Assembly: GCF_000024865.1 (NCBI RefSeq)
Contig: NC_013595.1
Coordinates: forward strand, 806,001 to 870,000
Length of the DNA stretch: 64,000 bases
DNA from: Streptosporangium roseum DSM 43021
GTDB taxonomy: Bacteria > Actinomycetota > Actinomycetes > Streptosporangiales > Streptosporangiaceae
Reading direction: 5' to 3'
Every line of letters starts with the position of its first letter. Position 1 is the first letter of the stretch. Shown here piece by piece: positions 58,434 to 64,000 of this stretch. Under the pieces are notes generated by a model. It saw nothing but the letters and a program-made list of their open reading frames with translations, was not told where the DNA came from and ran no database searches. The position numbers were made by a program, and so were the translations under genes.

Positions 58434-59542
58434 CGACGGTCCGGGTACGGCTCACGCTGATCTACTCCGGGCTGTTCCTGCTGACCTCGGTCGTGCTGCT
58501 GGTCGCGGTCAACCTGCTGCTGCGCCAGGCGCTGCGCACGCGGATCGAGCGGTTCTCCGGGACGCCGGTGGCACCGATGGCGCCGGTGCGAGGGGTGCCG
58601 GTCGACAGGATGGCGCCGCTGCCCGCGCTGGTGGACGACGTGATCGACTACCAGTGGGGGGTGACCATGCTGACGATCGGGATCCTGGCGCTGGTGTCGG
58701 TGGTCGTCGGATGGCTGGTCGCCGGGCGGATCCTGCGGCCCGTCCACCGGATCACCGCCACCGCCCGGCGGCTGTCGGTGTCGAACCTGCACGAACGGAT
58801 CGCACTCACCGGGCCGAAGGACGAGCTGAGGGAACTGGCCGACACGTTCGACGCGATGCTCGACCGGCTCGAACGCTCCGTCGAGGGGCAGCGGCGTTTC
58901 ATCGCGAACGCGTCCCACGAGTTGCGGACCCCGCTGGCCGTCCAGCGGGCGGCGATCGAGATCGGCCTCCCCGAGGACGTCGGCGAGATCCGCGACAAGC
59001 TCCTGTTCCACAACCACCGCACGGAGAACCTCATCGACGCCCTGCTGGTCCTGGCCCAGGCGGAACACGGCCTGGACAACAGGAAGCCGGTGGCTCTGGA
59101 CCAGGTGGTGCGGTCCGTCCTGGCCGAAGAAGGCTCGGACGACGTCACCGTGACGGCGCGGACCGAACCGTTCGTCGTCCACGGGGATCCGGTCCTGCTG
59201 AACCGGCTCGTCACCAACCTCGTCGACAACGCGATCCGCTACAACCATTCCGGCGGAACCGTTGGGATAACGCTCTCCCACGGCGTTCTGACCGTCCGCA
59301 ACACCGGCCCGGAAGTGCCGGAGGAACGTTTCGGCGACCTCTTCGAGCCCTTCCGGCGACTGCACACGACCCGTGAGCAGGGCGCCGGGCTCGGGTTGTC
59401 GATCGTCGCGTCGATCGCGAAGGCGCACGGGGCCGACGTACGGGTGAGCCCCAACCCGGGGGGCGGGCTGGAGCTCGTCGTGGCTTTCGAGGGATATCGG
59501 GGCCGGGGACCTGACGGGGATGAACGCCGGCAGGCCGGATAG
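58430..59542 (+). CDS. Sensor histidine kinase (HisKA/HATPase)
   Basis: 370 residues, GTG start overlapping the regulator stop. Two membrane helices (about 6-28 and 77-100) flank a short external loop of about 45 residues, then HAMP (GRILRPVHRITATARRLSVS), HisKA with the phospho-accepting His in FIANASHELRTPLA, and HATPase with LVTNLVDNAIRYNHSG, LTVRNTGPEVPEE and GAGLGLSIVASIAKAHG. The sensed signal is unknown; the small loop suggests a membrane or peptide signal. Confidence 0.92.
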   Translation: MTTVRVRLTLIYSGLFLLTSVVLLVAVNLLLRQALRTRIERFSGTPVAPMAPVRGVPVDRMAPLPALVDDVIDYQWGVTMLTIGILALVSVVVGWLVAGRILRPVHRITATARRLSVSNLHERIALTGPKDELRELADTFDAMLDRLERSVEGQRRFIANASHELRTPLAVQRAAIEIGLPEDVGEIRDKLLFHNHRTENLIDALLVLAQAEHGLDNRKPVALDQVVRSVLAEEGSDDVTVTARTEPFVVHGDPVLLNRLVTNLVDNAIRYNHSGGTVGITLSHGVLTVRNTGPEVPEERFGDLFEPFRRLHTTREQGAGLGLSIVASIAKAHGADVRVSPNPGGGLELVVAFEGYRGRGPDGDERRQAG

Positions 59543-59775
59543 GGCCGCACCCGTCGTCGTGGGGACTCACCGCTCCGGCAGCGGGACGCCCGGCCGTACG
59601 GCGGCGCGCTGCCGGGGCCGGGCCGGTTCGGTTCGGCTCCGGTTCCGGTTCCGGAGGGCTTAAAAATAATTCGAGGAAAGTCGCCGCCGGATGTCGAGGA
59701 CCCGGCGACGGCTCCGACTCCCGGGTGAAAGCGCGCCACGAGGGCGCGGGAGATCCACAGAGACGGGACGCCATC

Positions 59776-60345
59776 ATGGGCAAGCTCATCCACTTCGTGC
59801 ACCAGTCCCTCGACGGTTTCATCGAGGGCCCGGCCGGCGAGTTCGACTGGCCGCGGATGGGCCCGGAGCTGTCCGCCTACTCGCAGGAGCTGAGCGGCGG
59901 CGACAAGGTGTTCCTCTACGGGCGCGTGGTGTGGGACATGATGTCGGGCTACTGGCCGCGGGCCGAGCAGTACTCCACGCACGAGCACGACCTGGCCTTC
60001 GCCCCGATCTGGCGGGAGGCGCCGAAGGTCGTGGTCTCCCGCACGCTGGAGAAGGCCGACTGGAACACCCGGGTGATCGGCGAGAACGTCGTCGAGGAGC
60101 TGACCGCGCTCAAGGAGTCCGGCGCCACGCTGCTGCTGTTCGGCGGGTCCGCGCTGGCCGCCCACCTCACCGAGCACGGCGTGATCGACGAGTACCAGAT
60201 CTTCGTCCACCCGGTGATCCTGGGCGGCGGCAAGCCTGTCTTCCAGAAGCAGAGCCACCGGGCCGGCCTCGAACTCGTCGAGTCGCGGACGTTCGACTCC
60301 CAGGTCGTGCTGCTCCGGCACCGGCGCGCCGCCGCGCAGGGATGA
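59776..60345 (+). CDS. Dihydrofolate reductase-fold family protein (RibD C-terminal-like)
   Basis: 189 residues. DHFR/RibD C-terminal fold: GKLIHFVHQSLDGFIEGPAG, KVFLYGRVVWDMM, APKVVVSRTLEKADWNTRVI, LLLFGGSALAAHL and YQIFVHPVILGGGKPVF. Proteins of this YyaP-like group are NAD(P)H-dependent reductases of unknown substrate and are not true DHFR. No strong ribosome site is seen. The 233-bp upstream gap contains an A-rich tract (TAAAAATAAT, 59661-59670), the likeliest promoter element there. Confidence 0.85.
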   Translation: MGKLIHFVHQSLDGFIEGPAGEFDWPRMGPELSAYSQELSGGDKVFLYGRVVWDMMSGYWPRAEQYSTHEHDLAFAPIWREAPKVVVSRTLEKADWNTRVIGENVVEELTALKESGATLLLFGGSALAAHLTEHGVIDEYQIFVHPVILGGGKPVFQKQSHRAGLELVESRTFDSQVVLLRHRRAAAQG

Positions 60346-60450
60346 TCCTCGGCCGGCGCACGGGCCTGTTCCCCCGCCTACGACTGCCTCCCGTCGCGGA
60401 CCCGTCTCGTGTCGCACGCTCGTCTCGGGTGGTGAGTGTCGTGCGGCCGT

Positions 60451-60957
60451 TCAGTGGTGTGCCGCGGAGCGCCTGGTCAGCTCGGTCGTGAGGGCGGCCA
60501 GGTAGCGGTCGTGGCCGGCGCGGAGCTTGTCGACGCCGAAGAAGAGGGAGACGAGCGGGCCCGCGAGGGATTCCCGCATGGTCACCCGGGTGCGGCCGCC
60601 GGGGAGGGCTTCCAGCACCTGCTGGTCGACGGCCTTGTAGCCGAAGACCACGCCGCTCCAGGTGAGCTCCCGTCCGGGGGCGACGACCGCGAACCTCGAT
60701 GTGATCCTGACTCCGCCGAGCCGCCAGCGGAACTCGGCGCCGGGCGCCATCTCGCCGAGTTCCAGGACCTCGTAGCCCGGCGCCCAGGCGGGCCAGTTGC
60801 GGAGGTCGGCCATCACCTCCCAGACCTGGGCGGGGGTGGCGTCGACGATGACGCTGGACTCGGAAGTCACCGGGGCCTCGGTGTCGATCCGGTGCCGGGC
60901 CGCGTAGTCGGTGTGCAGGGTCGCGAGGGAGGGGCCGCGGTAGAACAGCTTGCTCAT
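60451..60957 (-). CDS. SRPBCC family (polyketide cyclase-like) protein
   Basis: 168 residues, START-like fold: TSESSVIVDATPAQVWEVMA, NWPAWAPGYEVLELGEM, RVTMRESLAGPLVSLFFGVD and a C-terminal helix. It probably binds a hydrophobic small molecule; function unknown. AAGGAG lies 5 nt before the ATG. Two copies of an AGAGCA-n-TGCTCT palindrome lie 18 to 65 bp upstream, so expression is probably controlled by a repressor encoded elsewhere. Confidence 0.86.
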   Translation of the reverse strand: MSKLFYRGPSLATLHTDYAARHRIDTEAPVTSESSVIVDATPAQVWEVMADLRNWPAWAPGYEVLELGEMAPGAEFRWRLGGVRITSRFAVVAPGRELTWSGVVFGYKAVDQQVLEALPGGRTRVTMRESLAGPLVSLFFGVDKLRAGHDRYLAALTTELTRRSAAHH

Positions 60958-60974
60958 AATCACTCCTTGTTTGT

Positions 60975-61022
60975 GAGAGCAATGCTCTCGTTTTTGAGCA
61001 GTGAAGTCAAGAGCAGTGCTCT
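60975..61022. promoter_or_regulatory. Two palindromic operators, AGAGCA-n-TGCTCT
   Basis: GAGAGCAATGCTCTC (60975-60989) and AGAGCAGTGCTCT (61010-61022) share the core AGAGCA-n-TGCTCT, with centres 34 bp apart. They lie upstream of the SRPBCC gene and in the gap shared with the divergent sigma-factor gene. The form resembles TetR-family operators. The remainder of the 220-bp gap has nothing else recognisable. Confidence 0.7.
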
Positions 61023-61177
61023 CTTTTTGGGTCGTTGCTCCGAAGCGACCGCTCTCAGCCGCGTGACCTGTCCGATGGTGCGGGGCGTACGGGTCCTGAT
61101 CCGGATCGGTTCGGCCGTGCCGGCATAGATCGGCGTCCTGCCCGCGTCCTTGCTTGACGACATCGCGAGGAGGACGG

Positions 61178-61690
61178 GTGGATCCAGGATTTGAGGCGGA
61201 CTTCCGGGAGTTCGTCGTCGATCGATCAGGGGCGCTGTTCCGCACCGCGTACCTGCTGACCGGTGACCGGCACGCCGCTGAGGACCTGGTGCAGTCGGCA
61301 TTGGCGAAGACGGCCGCGAAGTGGCGCGGTCTCCGCGACCCCGCGGCCGTCGAGGGGTACGTCCGCCGCGCCATGTACCACGAACAGGTGAGCTGGTGGC
61401 GGCGCCGTTCCCGCATCGCGGAGGTGTCCACCGGGTGGCTGCCCGACCGGATCGACGACGGGCACGCGGAGGTCGCGGACCTCCGCCTGGTGATGCGCGG
61501 GGCTCTTGCCCGGCTGACGCCCCGGCAGCGGACCGTGCTCGTGCTGCGTTACTTCGAGGACCTGTCCGAGACCGAGATCGCGCGGCTGCTCGGTGTCAGG
61601 GTGGGGTCGGTCCGCAGCCAGATCTACCGATCCCTGGAGCGCCTGAAGAAGGCCGCACCCGAGCTGAGCACTGTGAGGGAGTTCCGATGA
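61178..61690 (+). CDS. SigE-family RNA polymerase sigma factor
   Basis: 170 residues, full length. Region 2: FREFVVDRSGALFRTAYLLT, then HAAEDLVQSALAKTAAKW and the SWWRRRSR motif; region 4: LTPRQRTVLVLRYFEDLSET, EIARLLGVRVGSVRSQIY. The same family as the truncated gene at the window start. The GTG start is preceded by GAGGAGGA. The stop overlaps the next ATG (ATGA), coupling it to an unusual membrane protein with an MltG domain in place of a normal anti-sigma factor. Confidence 0.92.
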   Translation: MDPGFEADFREFVVDRSGALFRTAYLLTGDRHAAEDLVQSALAKTAAKWRGLRDPAAVEGYVRRAMYHEQVSWWRRRSRIAEVSTGWLPDRIDDGHAEVADLRLVMRGALARLTPRQRTVLVLRYFEDLSETEIARLLGVRVGSVRSQIYRSLERLKKAAPELSTVREFR

Positions 61691-62649
61691 GCATCGAGGA
61701 TCTGCTGCGCGAGACCCTTTCCGACATGGCCCACGAGGAGCAGCCACCCCCACCGGGCCGGTTCCTCCAGGTCCGCGTGGGCCGATCCCGTCGCCGTGGC
61801 CTCGCCCTGGCGGCGGCGGTGGCCGTCGCCGTGATGGCGGTCGGATCCACGTTCGTGGTCGAAGGGCTGTCCTCGCGGGTGGCGGTCCCCAGGGACGTCA
61901 TGGGGCAGGGCTCCGATGAGGCGCTCGTGGAGACCGGCCGGGGCCGGACCACCCTGACCGTGGGAGAAGGGCTGCGGCTCGCACAGGTCATGGAGACGTT
62001 GTCGGCCGCCACCGGCAGGCCGGTGGAGGAGTTCAAGCGGGCCGCCAAGGACGGCAGGGCGCTCGGACTTCCGGCCTACGCCAAGGGCGCGCTGGAAGGA
62101 TTCGCCTTCCCCGGGACCTACGAGGTCTCGTCCGAGTCGAGCCCCGGCGAGCTCCTCGCCGCGATGGTGACACGTTTCAACCGCGCCGCCGAAGACGGCG
62201 GCCTGGTGGACGGCGCCAGGCGTGCCGGCCGTACGCCACTGGAGATCCTGACCGTCGCCAGCATCGTCCAGGCCGAGGCGTACGACAAGCGCGACATGCC
62301 CAAGGTCGCGCGGGTTATCTACAACCGGCTGAACCACACGCCCGAGATGAAGCTGGAGATGGACAGTACGGTCCTGTACGGCCTCAACAAGTTCGGCGTC
62401 AGGGCCCCGAACGAGGATCTCAGGAGCCGGTCGCGGTACAACACCTACGCGCGCCTCGGCCTGCCGCCCGGTCCCATCGGCAACCCGGGCGCCGACGCCA
62501 TCGAGGCTGCCCTGAAGCCGGCCGCCGGCCCCTGGCTGTTCTTCGTGGTCATCGACCAGAAGAAGAGCGTCATGAAGTTCACCGACTCCGAATCCGAGTT
62601 CTTCAAGCTGGTCGAGGAACACAACAAGAACCGCGGGACCGGGGGATAG
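61687..62649 (+). CDS. MltG/YceG-domain membrane protein coupled to a sigma factor
   Basis: 320 residues. A short cytoplasmic part (1-35; MSIEDLLRETLSDMAHEEQP) like the N-terminus of SigE-partner proteins is followed by one membrane helix (about 38-58, GLALAAAVAVAVMAVGSTFV). Outside is an MltG-like endolytic transglycosylase domain: ALEGFAFPGTYEV, TVASIVQAEAYDKRDMPKVA, VIYNRL, KLEMDSTVLYGL and PPGPIGNPGADAIEAAL. The ASIVExE motif of MltG reads ASIVQAE here, so one of the two acidic positions is Gln while the second Glu is kept. It is shorter than typical MltG because the LysM-like part is reduced. Whether it cuts glycan, senses it, or restrains the sigma factor is open. Confidence 0.85.
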   Translation: MSIEDLLRETLSDMAHEEQPPPPGRFLQVRVGRSRRRGLALAAAVAVAVMAVGSTFVVEGLSSRVAVPRDVMGQGSDEALVETGRGRTTLTVGEGLRLAQVMETLSAATGRPVEEFKRAAKDGRALGLPAYAKGALEGFAFPGTYEVSSESSPGELLAAMVTRFNRAAEDGGLVDGARRAGRTPLEILTVASIVQAEAYDKRDMPKVARVIYNRLNHTPEMKLEMDSTVLYGLNKFGVRAPNEDLRSRSRYNTYARLGLPPGPIGNPGADAIEAALKPAAGPWLFFVVIDQKKSVMKFTDSESEFFKLVEEHNKNRGTGG

Positions 62650-62689
62650 GTGAGAACCGCGGGCCGGGGAAAGATCAGGGGGCGACCGA

Positions 62690-63595
62690 TCACGACGCAG
62701 GCGGCGCCACGGTCCGGCGGTTGGCGTCTGTCGCGGCCCGCACGAACTCGCGCACCCGGGCGGTCGTGTTGGTCTCCAGCCAGACCAGTCCTCGTTCGAT
62801 CGGGGGCGCGTCGTGGATCGGCACATATGCGACATCCGGGCGCGGGTAGTACCGCTGGCTGTGCTCGCCCACCGGGAGGACGCCCTTGTCCATCGCGACG
62901 AGGGAGAGCATCTCGGAGAACGTGTTGCCTGTGGGTCCTTTCGGAACGGGCCTGCCCGACGGGGTGTGGTCGGGTGTGCGGTCGCGCTTGAATTCCGCTG
63001 AAGTAACCGACGGGTACTGCACCATGGGGTGTTCGGCGAGGACTTCGAGGGAGACCGACTCCTCGCGGGCCAGCGGGTGCTCGGCGGCCACGGCCAGCAC
63101 GCGCCCCTCCGACAGCAAGGCAGGCCCGCAGGCCATGCCGTCGAAAGGGTACGAGGCGATGAGGATGTCGATGGAGCCGTCAAGCAGGCTCGATCGCGAG
63201 CTGAACAGCTGCACTTCGTGAACGTCGACCTCACAGTCGGGGTGGCGTTCGGCGAACAGGCTGACGGCCTTGAGCAGGACCGGCGCGGTCCACTCGCCGA
63301 GGAACGCCACTCGCAGCTGACCGGTGACCCCGCGGCCGGCGTCGACGGCCCTCCGTATCGCCTCGTCCATCTGGGCCACCACCGGTGTCAGGTCGTCGGC
63401 CAGTCGCCGTCCGATCGGCGTGAGACGGACGACGCGGCTGGTGCGGTCGAACAGCGGAGCGCCGATGCGGTGTTCCAGCCTCTTGACCACCTGGCTGATC
63501 CGCCCGGTCGTAACCCGCAGGCGCTCGGCGGTACGGCCGAAGTGCAGTTCCTCGGCAAGCACCAGGAAGGTCTCGATCTCGTGCCGTTCCAGCAT
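62690..63595 (-). CDS. LysR family transcriptional regulator
   Basis: 301 residues. N-terminal HTH (IETFLVLAEELHFGRTAERL, GRISQVVKRLEHRIGAPLFD) and a periplasmic-binding-protein-like effector domain (GQLRVAFLGEWTAPVLLKAV, DILIASYPFDG, REESVSLEVLAEHPMVQYPS). ATG 63595 has GGAG 6 nt upstream; ATG 63607 is also in frame. It is divergent from the VOC gene cut by the window end, a likely target. The 225-bp gap contains no obvious operator that I can define. Confidence 0.9.
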   Translation of the reverse strand: MLERHEIETFLVLAEELHFGRTAERLRVTTGRISQVVKRLEHRIGAPLFDRTSRVVRLTPIGRRLADDLTPVVAQMDEAIRRAVDAGRGVTGQLRVAFLGEWTAPVLLKAVSLFAERHPDCEVDVHEVQLFSSRSSLLDGSIDILIASYPFDGMACGPALLSEGRVLAVAAEHPLAREESVSLEVLAEHPMVQYPSVTSAEFKRDRTPDHTPSGRPVPKGPTGNTFSEMLSLVAMDKGVLPVGEHSQRYYPRPDVAYVPIHDAPPIERGLVWLETNTTARVREFVRAATDANRRTVAPPAS

Positions 63596-63820
63596 GTGAC
63601 GCTCCATCGTTTAGCCTGAGTCAACGACCCTAGCTCCATCGTCGCTTGATGGCCGTCGTCGCCTGGCGCATCGTATAGAGCGTCACCCGATCACCCTCGG
63701 CGCCGGGGGCGTCCGGTCACCAGTGATCGCATCCCCCGGCCCCGGACGCCCTCGGCATCGGCGTGGTCCACCTGCACTACCAGCCGGCATGACAGCTTCG
63801 AAAAACGGGACAGGAACCTC

Positions 63821-63916
63821 ATGAGCACAACGAACATCACCGACTGTCCGGCCGATCTCGGCCCGGCCCTGTTCGCCGACCGGCTGCGTCAGGCCTGCGA
63901 CCTGGGAACGCGGTGA
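63821..63916 (+). CDS. Possible 31-residue peptide upstream of the VOC gene
   Basis: Short frame MSTTNITDCPADLGPALFAD followed by RLRQACDLGTR and stop. AGGA lies 5 nt before the ATG, and the stop is 5 nt before the VOC start. It could be a leader peptide or a remnant of a longer gene. No similarity is recognised. Confidence 0.3.
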   Translation: MSTTNITDCPADLGPALFADRLRQACDLGTR

Positions 63917-63921
63917 CGACG

Positions 63922-64000
63922 ATGCGTGTGAAAAGCTTCGATCACCTGGTGCTCAATGTCGAAGACGTCGAGCGCGCCCTGGACTTCTACTGCGGGCCCC
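63922..64000 (+). CDS. VOC family (glyoxalase-like) protein, 3' end outside window
   Basis: Only the first 26 codons are present: MRVKSFDHLVLNVEDVERAL followed by DFYCGP. The FDHLVLNVEDVERALDFY block is the first beta-alpha unit of VOC proteins, with a metal-ligand His at position 8. The frame is open to the window edge. Divergent from the LysR regulator, which probably controls it. Confidence 0.8.
   Translation, partial: MRVKSFDHLVLNVEDVERALDFYCGP

Noticed and set aside
59596..59660. GGTTCCGGTTCCGG-type tract as a regulatory repeat
   Set aside because: Short, irregular GGTTC/GGCTC repeats without symmetry or a fixed unit; typical low-complexity GC-rich spacer.

Overview
The window is high-GC DNA with the layout of a soil actinomycete chromosome: densely packed genes, frequent ATGA/GTGA start-stop overlaps, SigE-family sigma factors, two AfsR/SARP-type regulators, several secreted hydrolases and a multi-domain alpha-1,3-glucanase. 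Streptosporangiaceae or a related family is my inference from this gene mix; no rRNA or marker gene settles it. I found 58 probable or possible genes, two of them cut by the window ends. I saw no tRNA, rRNA, CRISPR array, insertion sequence or prophage.

Layout. 1-5.5 kb: the end of a SigE-type sigma factor with a membrane partner, two tandem secreted M28 aminopeptidases, a PspC protein and LipB. 5.5-10.6 kb: an amino-acid permease and a choline-kinase-like protein, divergent from a dimethylglycine/sarcosine dehydrogenase-like flavoprotein; together they suggest methylamine or choline-related catabolism. 10.7-14.4 kb: two bacterial-PH membrane proteins, a GNAT enzyme and a VapBC-like toxin-antitoxin pair whose operator overlaps its start codon. 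14.4-16.5 kb: a coupled operon of a four-helix membrane protein, a divergent thymidylate-synthase-fold protein and a HAD phosphatase. 16.5-23.1 kb: a Ser/Thr kinase fused to an nSTAND-like segment and WD40 repeats, a 15-bp tandem array, and a partner-switching cluster (MEDS-STAS, MEDS-HATPase, STAS). 23.4-28.2 kb: a 1200-residue GH87 alpha-1,3-glucanase and a secreted protein. 28.4-39.3 kb: VOC, molybdopterin oxidoreductase, DUF4097 lipoprotein, multicopper oxidase, LLM flavin enzyme with a divergent MarR, S1 protease, DinB and XRE regulator genes. 39.5-43.9 kb: a DrrAB-like ABC exporter with its own NarL-type two-component system, then a DedA protein.

44-55.7 kb: an AfsR-like regulator divergent from an SDR / DHA2 exporter / 81-residue unknown / deazaflavin nitroreductase operon, an alpha/beta hydrolase with tandem palindromes upstream, an AHSA1 protein, and a second AfsR-like regulator. 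55.9-64 kb: a small secreted two-cysteine protein, S41 protease, OmpR/histidine kinase pair, DHFR-like protein, SRPBCC protein behind two palindromic operators, a SigE-type sigma factor coupled to an MltG-domain membrane protein, and a LysR regulator divergent from a truncated VOC gene.

Two themes recur. Several genes appear leaderless, with a TANNNT hexamer 6-8 nt before an ATG or GTG and no Shine-Dalgarno sequence. Regulatory pairs dominate: two sigma/membrane-partner pairs, two two-component systems, one partner-switching set and two AfsR-like proteins. The most unusual units are the membrane/TS-like/HAD operon, the kinase-nSTAND-like-WD40 protein with its repeat array, and the sigma/MltG pair.
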